Under the pieces are notes generated by a model. That model ran no database searches. It was not told the DNA's origin and saw only the letters and a program-made list of their open reading frames with translations. DNA of 64,000 nucleotides from Arbacia lixula (Eukaryota; Echinodermata; Echinoidea; Arbacioida; Arbaciidae). Position numbers and translations under genes: made by a program. Location: positions 8,353,921 through 8,417,920 of the forward strand of contig OZ022583.1 in the NCBI GenBank assembly GCA_963669155.1, written 5' to 3'. Positions within the stretch are counted from its first letter, which is position 1. Every line of letters starts with the position of its first letter. This document shows, piece by piece, positions 35,731 to 48,100 of the stretch.

Positions 35731-38000
35731 GGAACCCACATATTTGAAGAACAAAGAGGTTCTCTGATATGCAAATGAGGACACCTCTTTGAAGGTATAA
35801 GACCCCGCATGTGACAAAGGAATAACCAGTGTTCATCTGTGTGCTGAACGGAACCACGTCGGATTTGGAAAAGGAGCTGGAGGCCTTGCTGTGCGCATGG
35901 ATCCTACCATCTGTTTGAGTCTAGATTATTTTAATGAAGCATGTATGTTGCAATGTTCTTCAATTCCTGATACAATATCTCTGTATAGCAAACACAGAAC
36001 TAGATATTCAAAATTCAAGTGTCAGTTTTTGTTCTGCATGCCACATGCCTATTAGAGGAAATGAAAAGAAATACTCTTCAAAGTCTCTCCCAAAATTTGC
36101 TGTTAATAAATCAAAAGAATTATGATCTGAATTTACAGCTGGGGACAATTTCTTATACTTATGTAGCAGTTGTCATCGTTACAGCATGAGAAAAGGGAGC
36201 AAAATTTTGTTAGATGAATTACATTCCAAATTAAAAACAGACATTGAAAATCTATCCCTGCCGATGCATACATCTGCAGTCATTGTTCCTTTTCTCCCCC
36301 ATATGCCCTTCACCTCACAGTCTTATGACTCCATCACTTTATTTGCTGTAGCGGCGAAACAGTAATGTCAAATATGCTTGATGTGGGTCTTTCAGACATG
36401 TCCACTTGGATGTAGTGAATGTACCACACTGTGATCGGACATTGGGTGGCAGTAGCTTGTACATCACCCATGCACATTCCAATGGTCATCAAGGCAGAAA
36501 TTGTTTTGGCTAACTCTGACCTTTTGACCCCTGGCACTCCCCCTTGCAATATTCTGTGTACCTGTGTACTGGAAACATGCACTAAATTCATGTAGGACAC
36601 ATTTCTTTATACACTCTGAGATGTGGGCAGTTGTGTGAAGACAACCGTGCAGGAAGCACTATACTCCGACAGGCGGAGCTGAGAATGCTGAGTATTGTTA
36701 AGCGGGTTCACAAATAGTTGGTAAGAAAGAATAGTTACATATTTCATGTTCACTGAATGAAAAAGTAATTGATTAGGCATTGCTTTATTGATCTATGCAT
36801 AAGATGTCTCTTTACTCAAGTTGAAATATATTTTGGATATATATCTACCAACAAAGATGAACACTCATGATTGTATGTTTCTTTACTGTTACTCAAAATG
36901 ACTCAATTATGAAGTGATAAGTTCAATAGGTTTGTATTTCAGATGAATACATTTCTGTTATTTGTCTTATGCACAAGTAGTTATATGCCTCATGAGGGAT
37001 AAGTTTCCTTTCGACTATACACACTTCATTTCGTTACTGTTTAATGGAGAGTCGGTTTGATGTACTTATGCTTGGTCAATTATGGGAATGAGATTAATAG
37101 GGATTAGGGATATTAAGCTAAGATGATGATATAATTATAGTAATGCGCTTCATGACTCTACACTTACCCACAATTTAATGGCTATGCTTGATGATACAGA
37201 TTTGGAGTTCAGTCTTAAATAGTAGCAATGTACATTTATTATTATGTTCTGCTGTTGATTTAGATCAATTATTCTTAGTGATATGATCCACGATAATATT
37301 GTTAGTTTTTACACATTTGTGTCCCCCTGTATTATCATCATGTTAATGTATGCGTACCCTATCTATCTCTTTGTTTCAGTTAAACCACACACTTTGAGCA
37401 GATCCAGTGATGTACTGGATGTTACAAGCCATGAATAAAGACTGTATATAGCTTAATTGGAATGCCTCTTAACTACATACTTGTGACGTCTTCAGGTTGT
37501 GACGGACTGTGAAGTGCATTTGACAGTTTTGAACTGAGCCCTCTAATGTTGATGCAACATTTCCCATAAAATGTATTTTGTTTTCCTCTTAAGAACATAT
37601 TTTTCTTGTAACTCCACAAATGTATTATCTATACATTTCATGAAACAGAATCATATGATTTCATGTACTGTAACGTGGAGCCTATCACCCCACAAGCCTC
37701 ACTCTTTTTCTAAGCGCCCCCACATTTTTTAATATGTTGTTTTTTTGTATAATGCAATTGTACAAGTAATCTTTGTAATGTATGTAATATGCATTATATT
37801 TGTCTGGATTTTTTTTCGTCTATATTCATTCATGTATATGTATGCAAGCGTGCCATTTTCATGTTCTTGTATATTTCATGTAAAATATGTGGAAAACTAA
37901 AATGAATTCAAACATTCAAATTCAAATTGATGTTCACATCGTTCACTTTTTTCCAAGCTGCCCTACATTTTGTAATATGTTGTTTTATCTATATTTCAAT
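35731..38000. other. AT-rich intergenic sequence
   Basis: No gene is supported. A Cys-pair-containing stretch at 36010-36240 is discussed among the rejected items. The rest (36600-38000) is AT-rich with no recognised repeat structure. Confidence 0.5.
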
Positions 38001-38039
38001 ATTTGGATTTTTTCTGTCTAACCCAATTCTTCATGGCAT

Positions 38040-38200
38040 GTGACTTCCATGCCATACCCACAAAAGGGAAAGTCCGTGCACAACTGGTGGCGATCGGCAA
38101 TTTGCTGTTTGTGCAGAAGCCTGGGCCAATCTATCGCCTCATAAGGCAAGGCATTCTTGGAAGGACATCTCTTGACCTCTTGAAAAGAAACACGTTCTAC
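38040..38200 (+). repeat. Outlying copy of the transposon-coding segment
   Basis: Carries KVRAQLVAIGNLLFVQKPGP in one frame, close to the copies at 33228 and 34180, then breaks off after an isoleucine-glycine. It lies 3.5 kb from the main cluster, so the cluster once extended at least this far or was copied here. Confidence 0.65.
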
Positions 38201-38684
38201 CAGTCCATTAGACGGGTAGACGTTTTGAGTCCAGTCACAGAGCAAAGAAGAGGCGGGTAAGATCTTAATAACACTTACTGCAGTGGCTACCCCATCATAC
38301 TAATGCAGATTCTTGGAGTTTACGACAATGGGAAAATGAGTGAAAGAAAACCTTCGCTAAAGGAAACCTCTTGTCACATCCAACACTCTCCTAGCTTGGG
38401 CACCACTCAAGATATGCAACATTTGATGCAAAGAAACTTGGAAGATTCAGGAAAAAAAGCAAGATCGCTTCGTCCCACGGTCATTAAAAAAATTGATACA
38501 TGGTGGTGCATCTAACTGTTCATCTTCTTAAATTTCAAGATGGTGTAAAGCGAAATCTACATACATGAAAAGAAGAAGGACATCTCAACAAGGCTCAATC
38601 AGTCATAGGTCAGTGTATCTTAAATAGATCCAACATTCCGTTGTAACTGAACATCACACATGATCACAGTGTCATGAATGTTAA

Positions 38685-38769
38685 CCCTTTGTGTACCAGA
38701 CTATCTGCAGCTCTATAGAAGTTGTGTGCACTAAATATGTGCCAAAATATATCAATGGCACGTAAGGAG
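38685..38769. mobile_element. Small TTAA MITE, copy
   Basis: An 85-bp element after TTAA (38681-38684) with left end CCCTTTGTGTACCAG and right end TGGCACGTAAGGAG followed by TTA. It belongs to the same family as 53431. Confidence 0.65.
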
Positions 38770-39097
38770 TTAGGAAGACTTACTGTCTCTGTTTGAAGCT
38801 TCCATACATATATCAACCTTTTCCAGAATACAGACACTTCTCCACTATTACAGTACTGATAACAAATTCAATTCAACCAAAAGATATATAGATCTCCCCT
38901 AATGTTTCATTCACTGCAAATAAATAATCAATACATAGAGCAAAGAAAACAGTTTTGACCCGTACTTTAGCATGAGGGAATGAGTTTAACTCTGGACTGT
39001 AAACCATGGTTTGTTTTGGCTTGAGTGAATATATTTGCTGGCACTGCGGAACTTGTCATCTGTGGTTCGGCAGGCAAGTTGCCGGTTCTCCACTGGC

Positions 39098-39193
39098 CTA
39101 AAAAGAAATGTTGAGGGCGTTGTACTTTCGAAGCAGCATGCGCACCGATCCCATCTCTCGCGTGACCTGGTCTAGCCTTTCTTCCAGTCTCTC
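39098..39193 (-). CDS. MPHOSPH9: MPHOSPH9 exon 19 (terminal)
   Basis: The acceptor ATTACAG lies just above 39193 and the exon enters in phase 0. It has 31 codons plus TAG. It encodes ERLEERLDQVTREMGSVRML and the final LRKYNALNISF, matching the very end of the vertebrate protein. The intron upstream (39194-40523) is filled by the divergent repeat described at 39430-40457. Confidence 0.9.
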   Translation of the reverse strand, partial: ERLEERLDQVTREMGSVRMLLRKYNALNISF

Positions 39194-42100
39194 CTGTAAT
39201 AAAGGAGGCAAGATGGAGGGGCATTAACAGTAATTACAGTTTGATATAAACTGTGATGTAAACTGCTTCAAAAATTAAGTAGAGTAATTCAACTGCCCGC
39301 AGTCGATAAATATGCCTCCGCCTCTTTGCTAGCTCTATTTAGATTTATTCTCAGAAAATCTGTATGTTTGGTGGGCAATGTACCACTGAAATCCTATGTG
39401 AGATGAAAATATCAAATTCTGTTTTTCCATGGTTAGCAAGTTTGGCTAAACTTCTTCTTGACTTCAAATCTAACCAGTGTTTCTAAATCCATCCTTGTAT
39501 CAAGTAAAATAAGCAAATTTTGGCAAAGTTCATTGACCTTTAAGCTCTGAACTTTCAGGGATTTTATCAAAATTTCTATCAGTCTACCCCCATTAATGAT
39601 CCATCTTTGCACCATTTTTTGTTGGTACTGCACCATTGAATTTGGATTTATTTTGAAAATAAAGTTTGGGGGCAATGTTTAGCTAATTTTTGGCAACGTT
39701 CATTGAACTTTGACCTTTCAGGAATTTTACCCAAACTTTCACCAGTGTACCTCCATGAAGTTATACATCTCTGTACCATACTTGGTTAGAATTGCACAAT
39801 TGGGTTTGGATTTGGGTTTATGGTGAAAAATATAAATGTTTGCAAAGTTCACTGACCTTTGACCTTTCATACTGATCCATCTCTTCACTATGCTTGGTTG
39901 AATTTGCGCGCTTAGATTTTGATTTATTGTGAAAAATTGTAAAGTTCATTGACCTTTCAGGAATTTCACCACATATGTCACCAGTCTATCCCCAAGTAGT
40001 GATCCATCTGTGTACCATGTTTAATGAGAATTGCATCCTTGGATCTGGATTTATTGTGAAAAAGGTCAATTTTTTGCAATTTTTCATGAAGTTCATTGAC
40101 CTTTGACCTCTGACCTTTCAGGAATTTTACAAAAAATGTCACTAGTCTACCCCCAAGTAGTGATCTATCTTTGTACCATGCTTTATGAGAATTGCATCCT
40201 TGGATTTGGATTTAATGTGAAAAAAGTCAATTTGGGGCAATTTTTCAGGTTCATTGACCTTTGACCTCCATCAGAATTGACCCCAATTAACACACTTCAT
40301 TTACAATACACATATGTACCAAGTTTGAAGCAAATCTGGTTAACGATTCTCAAGATATTGCCCAAACGGATACGGGACGGACGTCCTTACGTACGGACGG
40401 ACGGACGGACAACCCGAAAACATAATGCCTCCGGCCACTTTGTGGCGGAGGCATAAAAACAAACACTAATTCATCATTCTTAGCCACTAGATACTGACAT
40501 ACTTAAGTCACATTGATACTCACTTGTTTCTTCACCTTCTTGGCACAAGCTGGTCCTGAGGTTGGTAGGTGACTTAGAGAAGCTTCCAGCTGTAAGGAGC
40601 GAGGCAAAGATGGTGGGTCAAGGATAGATGGGAGAGGGAGAGAGAGGGGTAAGTAGAGGGGGAGGGAATGAGAGGGGAAAGGGGGAGAAGGGGAGAGAGA
40701 GAGGAAGTGAGAGAGAAGTACAGAGGAGAGAGAGAGAGAGGGGGGAGGGGGTAATTGAGAGGGAGGGATGATGAAAAAGGGAAAGGGAGATATTGATGGG
40801 AGGGACAATGAGAGAGCAAAAGAGAGATGGAGGGGGGGGGGGTGAAAGAAAGAGAGCCAGAGTGAAGGACAAACAGGAAGAAAGAGAGAGTTTAATGCAT
40901 ATTTCAAAATGTTACTTAGAAAGAGATTACACTAGCAGGAGACTAACACATATAACATATGCTCTCCAGAATAACAAAAATACATTCAACAAAACCAAAA
41001 GAAAAACACTTACATTTCTTTTCTCTAGCATGAGTGCATCAAGCTTTTTACTCTCCTTGGACAATCTCTGCAAGATGGCTTCAGGCGTGTCTGATGTCTT
41101 AGACGTCATCTTAGTGATCCCAGATGATATAAAGAAACAAGATGAAGAAGAAGCAACAATAACACAAAGTACAATGCATAAAGGGAAGGTATACTGCATC
41201 AGTAAATGAGGTACAACACCATCAACTCTGGAAACAAATTTTACAAATTGTAATATCTATCACGATAGGCAAGAAAAGATCAGTTTTGTTTTATTAAGCC
41301 CAACAGAACAAATATTGATATGGTTTCATTTGTATCAACGATGCTTTTTGTACACCAATGTATTGTCATTCATCATTTCCATTAAGTGTCTATTTCCTGC
41401 CCCCCCCCCCCCCCCCCCCCCCAATATTATAGGTGGGATGTTGGCGGGGTTTGGTAATCTGCAGTCTACAGGAATGTAGGTAAAAATAATTTGCATGTTA
41501 TATTTTCCTTTGCAAAATATTTTACATACTGTGTACAATGTGAAATCAACACTGCAGAACCCTTCTAATATATTTTACAAAATTTCAGCTGTAAAAAAAT
41601 AAAAATAAAATGATACATGATCTGTTATATCCTTACCCTAGAAGCATTCTTGTTGGCTGATTTTTTTGCCTCTGCAAAGCCGTTCTCCCACTCTGCTCGT
41701 GTGATCACATGACCTTCGCGGACATTCTGCAATGCTGCCTCCAGGGGGTCTTCATTGGCTGTTGTGATCGAGAAATAAATGTTATTTGATTAATTCAGGT
41801 TTATTGACTGAAACAAATACATGTATCATCAAATAAAACTGTTCATGAGAAATTCAATCAAACACATCAGATGCTTTCAAAACTGTCACAAGTCTACCTC
41901 CGTGCACTGATTCAGGTTTGCACCATGTTTGGTTGGAGTTGGATCTTTAGATTTATAGTGATTTTGAACAAGATGACATTTTAGCATTTTTTGCAGTTCT
42001 TGACTTTTCAGATTTGTCCAAAATTTTTATTGCTGTTCATTGGTTTCCTCAGTGACATACAGGAAACAAGTATGAAGGAAATACATAAAATGCATGAACA

Positions 42101-45100
42101 AGTTTTGGGAAGGAAGGACAACCACAATACATGATGCCTTGTGTCACTATGTGGTGTGGGCTTAAAAAAGGTCTTCTGAGATAAATTTGAAAGAGTTAAT
42201 CAGTGTATGGGTATCACTCACTGGTTGGTGTCTGTACACTCTTACTGCTCATCTCCCCTTTCCTAAGGCCTCCCTCACGTGGCGGCGACGATGAGCCCTT
42301 CTTCTCCGAGGCCTTGAAACTTGATGCCAGGCTCCTGCGAGGGCTGGACCGCTTCCTCCCCTTCTCTCCGCCTGAGCCACCGAGGGCGTCCTTCACCGAG
42401 TATTTGGCCAGGTTGCGACGGGCTGCCTGCCCTGGCGACAAGGAGTGGGTGGGGGTCGATGCGGCTGTCTGCTGCCGTGGACTCGACTTTGACCTGTGCT
42501 GCTTCCCGTTGAGTTGTGCCGTGTTGGGGCTGCGGTGCACCGCCCACACATGGAGGCTGGGATCCACACCGTTTACACCAGCGTTTACACCAGGCTGCAG
42601 GTGGTCCCCGATGGTCGACGCCCTCTCGTAGTTCGTCTTTTTACCAGTCCGTACCGCGGGGAAGGATGCCGCTTGCCCCACAGGGGACGCACTCTTGACA
42701 TCATGCCTCGTCGATTCACCTCGAACCTCTTTGCCAGTACCCGCACTACTACTACCACCACTACTCAATGGAGTGCTATCACGGGAACGTCGTCTGTACA
42801 AGACAGGTTGGGCGACACTGTTCGTTCTTTCCCCAGAAGAAGTATCTCTCGTTGGTGCCTCACTGGCATGCAATTGAGAGCCAGGTGAGGAGTTGAATGA
42901 TCCGGGGTGGGTCCGTGAAGTCCTGGTGCGTGGTGATTGCCCGCTGGATTTCCATCGGTCGAACTGGGCCGAAGCCTTCATCATAGGAGATAGTGGACGA
43001 TCGTCCAGGTCTGAATCAAAGGGGGGCAGGAGACTGTTGCTTGGTGGGGAGGTTGTTGAGTTCTGGACGGGGGATATCACATCTGGTGGCTTGTAGCTAG
43101 TACTGTGATTTTAAAAATATATTGGAATATAGTGGTATTTCAATTTTCAGAGATTTGCCTTCCACCAGCATTAGAAAATACACAACAAAAATTATACATG
43201 AACACATACATAAATTCAAATATACAAAACATAAAAGACAATACAACGATGAAAAACATTACATCATTTACAACAATCACTATCACAAACAATCACAATT
43301 ACGATCATTGTTATTATCATCACTACATTTGCTATGAATATCAGGTTTTTTTCTTTAAAGACGCAAATATTTTACGCTGAAATATAACTGAAAATGATAA
43401 CGCTGCAGACAATGGCAAACTCTTTTAATCAAAACCTAGTTACCTTTCAATCAAAACAAATGTAAAGGTAATTAAAAGGAGAGAAGTAATGATCACAGGT
43501 TGCCATGTTCAATTGCAAGGATTGTATTAGTTTGAGACGATTCCTTCCTAGTCTCCAAATCAAACAAGAATGGGGCCCATGGCCATGGGAGAATGACAAG
43601 TCACTGATCGAGGGCCCCTGGCGGCTTAAAAACTACTTCTCCTTCCTTTTATTCCTCTCAGTCCCATAGGCAGTAAAATGTGTTGTAAGTGACAGGATTA
43701 TGAATGTTTGATACTGAGAGGGTTACAGTCATCAACAGCATCAACAACAACTACACAAAGTTAAAGAGTATCAAAGTGTGATGACACATGAGCAAGTTGT
43801 CCTGACAACTGGCTGTAAACTATGTGGGTAGAGCAAATATCCTGATCATAGTGAGTGCCCAACACTAACCTGCTAGACATTGTCAGACAACTGGCTTTAA
43901 ACTATGTGGGTAGAGCAAACACCCTGGTCATAGTGAGTGCCCAACACTAACCTGCTAGACATTGTCAGACAACTGGCTCTAAACTATGTGGGTAGACCAA
44001 ATATCCTGATCATACCGAGTGCCTAACACTAACCTGCTAGACATTGTCAGACAACTGGCTCTAAACTATGTGGGTAGAGCAAACACCCTGGTCATAGTGA
44101 GTGCCCAACACTAACCTGCTAGACATTGTCAGACAACTGGCTCTAAACTATGTGGGTAGACCAAATATCCTGATCATACCGAGTGCCTAACACTAACCTG
44201 CTAGACATTGTCAGACAACTGGCTCTAAACTATGTGGGTAGAGCAAACATCCTGATCATAGTGAGTGCCCAACACTAACCTGCTAGACATTGTCAGACAA
44301 CTGGCTCTAAACTATGTGGGTAGAGCAAACATCCTGATCATAGCGTGTGCCCAACACTAACCTGCTAGACATTGTCAGACAACTGGCTCTAAACTATGTG
44401 GGTAGAGCAAACACCCTGGTCATAGCGAGTGCCCAACACTAACCTGCTAGACATTGTCAGACAACTGGCTCTAAACTATGTGGGTAGAGCAAACATTCTG
44501 ATCATAGCCAGTGCCCAACACTAACCTGCTAGACATTGTCAGACAACTAGCTCTAAACTATGTGGGTAGAGCAGATATCCTGATCATAGCGAGTGCCCAA
44601 CACTAACCTGCGAGATATTGTCAAACCAGTCAAACTCTCATTTCTGTGATGTTGCTTAGAACCAGAAACCTGCACAATAATGAACATGACGTCACAACTT
44701 CTGTACGTTAATGTGAAACGTTGCTCTATTTGCATACCTGTGAGTAGTGCGAAGGTCAGAGGGAACTGAGAAAGGACTCTGAGACGTAGAGGTGGAACTT
44801 GTACGTGGATCCTCCCCCGAGAAGATGTTAAAGTCTGCGGACCGAAGGAACTTCCTGTCCTCGACACTCAGCCGCATAGCACTTCCTGGGGTCAACGGGC
44901 TGTAAAGGGAAAACAATGCATGCAAACTGTTTTAACCATTTGGGTGCCAAGAAATGCTGATATATGGGATTTATGTGTAATATTTGTTGCACAAATGCCT
45001 AAATGGTGCTTTAAGAGTTTATGGGAGCAACTAAAAAAAGTATTTTCTCATCAACATTTTTCCTAGAACGCTTCTGTTCAAGAACTTGCCAGTATTGTCC

Positions 45101-48100
45101 ATATGGTGGCCTGTTGAATATTATTGAGTCAACAATGAAGAGAATCTCTGGTACTTGTTTACGGATCACTGTGACTTTCTTGTGGAGCAGATTTAGCCGA
45201 GTGAATAAGCCACTGCCTGATATGCAGTATGTGACAGATGCAAATGCAACAGGTTTAAACACAAATTCTGTCTTATTTTTCATTCAGTTACAAGATGAAG
45301 TATGCTATCAGGGAGCAGGCCAAAATGTCTCATCTAAATGAAGTGAATACTTGGTAGGCACCCTACAGGAGCTAAGAATACTCAATATCTAAACATTCAA
45401 ATGACAAAGACACACTGATATACTGTCTCAAGTGGGATTTGAACCTCTGACCTACTGGCTAAGAGTTGAGGTACTAAACCACTGGACCAGCCACCATATC
45501 CAGGTCAAAGATTACCTGTTGGAGGTAGGATAGGCTGGTGTTGCTTGAGGTGTGGTCGGGGTCTTCGTCCGCAGCGCACCAAGCACCCTGTCTTCATTCT
45601 CATGATGACCCTTCGCGTACCCAGAGCTGGACGTCTGTTCGACGTCTAAGGGGAGAGGGCTGGAGAAGGAGGAGTTGGTCAGGGGATGATCTCGGGGAGT
45701 CAGTAGCTTCTTCTTCTCTCCTTCTAGCTGCTTGATCTCAAGCTCCTGCCTCACAGCCGTCCTGAAGATGGGAATCAAGAGATGTGCAGATTGGTTTACA
45801 AATGCAATATCTTCCATGAAGGAAAGGTTCTTGCATGGTGAGAAGTTTTCAATGAGTCTCACCAAGTGATAGTCCTTAGAAAGACTGTTGGGTTATACGT
45901 TGGGAGTAGCACTGAAAAAAACCCAAATGAGGAACAAGAGGCAATGAAAGCAAACAGATCTATTTGACTTCTCCCATTTTCTTCTGCTTCTCCCTCCTTC
46001 ACTGCAACGTCCCTTAGACGGGACATTAAATGGAGGTCCAAAGTATGGGAGAGCCACAATCTATGCATGTTAAAGACCCTTCCTCACATCTTGATTAAGA
46101 ACAGGGTTAACACCTGGTGGCATGGACAGAAAGCTGTGTGATGTTGAACCCTTGTGTTTCACCCAAGAAGGCTATTCAGCCTACAAAGGATATCGCATAT
46201 TATATTCCACATACTAAGACTGTTGCTATTTGATTGGTCAAGAGTTGATCACCTGATAAAGCGTAGTTTTGCCCATCTGATCACTTGAGAAGAAAAGTTC
46301 GTTACACTCTACGTGATAGTACTTTTTGGTTTCGCTGATCTCTTCACTCCTCACAGTCCGAACGCGTGAACAATATTTTGAGTATGCGCGAAATAAAAGT
46401 GCGTTACACTCGGACTATCAACGGACAGTAGCTCTTCCTGACGCGTCACAAGGCGCATCCTAACGTGTGTTCCCCATGGCAGCGGCTCGGGGTTAGGTAG
46501 AGAAGTAAATATTACTTTTGTACGTCAAATTGTCCTTTTTGGTATATATAGTTGGCTTCAGATATGGAATATAAAGCAAATAATCAACTTTTGGTTTGAG
46601 GCGATGAGATGAACTATCACTTCCTTGGCGATCTAAATGTATACGCTATCTTTCCTAAGCTGCGCTTTGGAAAGATAGCTATATCCAGATCGCCTCGGAA
46701 GTGATAGTTCGTCCCATCACCCTCATCAACGTTAATTATTTGCTTAATGAGTACTGTATGAACAAATAAAGCTGCAGGCAGTTAGTGTACTGGAATATGT
46801 CCACTTACTCAAACTTACTAACCTTTTCAGCTCTGAGATGGATGCATTGGCCTCGCTGAGGTTCATCTGGACCTTGAACAACTCCGCCTGAGGGAAGCAG
46901 GGCAGAAATAAAATAAAACTCCCATAAAACAAATAGCAAATATCATTAGAGACTGAATACAACATTTCCTTATGATAGCAATTAAAAGTCTAATACCTAT
47001 AGTGACTTGTTTATTTTTATTAGAGATGCTGATTTCCATAAAGGCACACAAACTACTGAAAAAAACGGTGAACTTTTGAGCGAAAACTCAGAAAAAAAGG
47101 TTTGACATTGTCAAAAATGGATGGATCTCATCACTTGGGCTGTAATTATAGTAATAATTAATTTGTAACACATAAATGACATATGTCTCTATGGCTGTAA
47201 AAAAAATTTAAAATTAGGCAAGTAAAGTAGGAAATAACATCATATAATGATGTGCATTTGTAGACATTCCCTCATATTATTTATATATTTTCATACTTGC
47301 GCTTGTGCATGTTCCACATGTCTAGAAAAAGCAAAAGCAAAGGTGACAAAAAATAATAACTTTTGGAACTAACCTGTGTTGCTTCATGTTGCGCTGTCAG
47401 ATTTGTGTACTGCGCAATCAGCTGTAAAAAGAGTGATCAAAGTTATGAGTTTTGATTTGGAGTTGAAAGAATAGGAGATGACGAGGGAGATAAAAGAGAA
47501 ATGGTAAGAGCTTCTATGAGGAGAAAAGGGAAAGATAAATATTTGACTTCCTTTTGCTTCATCACAAATACATTAGATTACAATAGAATAACAAATAAAT
47601 CTGTCAAACAGTACATGGTGTGGATATTATTGAACACTGATGAAAACATGTAGACATTCTTATGTAGAGCTTTTCATAATACCGGTAAGCTGAAATTTGA
47701 TGCCATTTACTCAAGTACGTCATGGAACAGATCAAAGAAAATTAAGGAAAATTACATGGAAGGGTTTTCATAAATCTTAGCTTGATAGTACAAACACGTT
47801 TATTACATAATACACAACAAAGTGAAAAAGAGAAAGAGAGAGAGGGTGGGGTTGAAGTGAGAGATTTATATTAAGGGAGAGAATGTGTACCACTTCAAAC
47901 AGACAGAGACAGACAGACAGAGGGAGGTGGCACACAGAGTTATAATCAGCTTGATGAATATGAATTCAATACAACACATATATTTTGTGATTCTACATAT
48001 CCTCACCCTTCCTGTTTGATAATGAACACACTTTGGGACAACTTGCATAATCAACATGAACAACAAAGAAAGCAAGAAATTGCAATCATTTACCTTGCCT

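Noticed and set aside
36000..36363. Two Cys pairs (CSACHMP and CSSCHRYSMRKG) in a reading resembling the DUF6570 domain of Helitron-linked proteins
   Set aside because: The frame contains stops between the pairs, and the spacing similarity is weak. I could not separate it from chance in AT-rich sequence.
36334..36600. Minus-strand ORF of 88 codons near the Mutator-like transposase
   Set aside because: No domain, no splice context and ordinary intergenic composition.
42203..42888. Several plus-strand ORFs at 42.2-42.9 kb
   Set aside because: They are shadows of MPHOSPH9 exon 15, which has splice sites and phase support on the minus strand.
43804..44625. CRISPR-like regular repeats
   Set aside because: The repeats are contiguous 82-bp units without unique spacers and lie in a eukaryotic intron, so this is a minisatellite.
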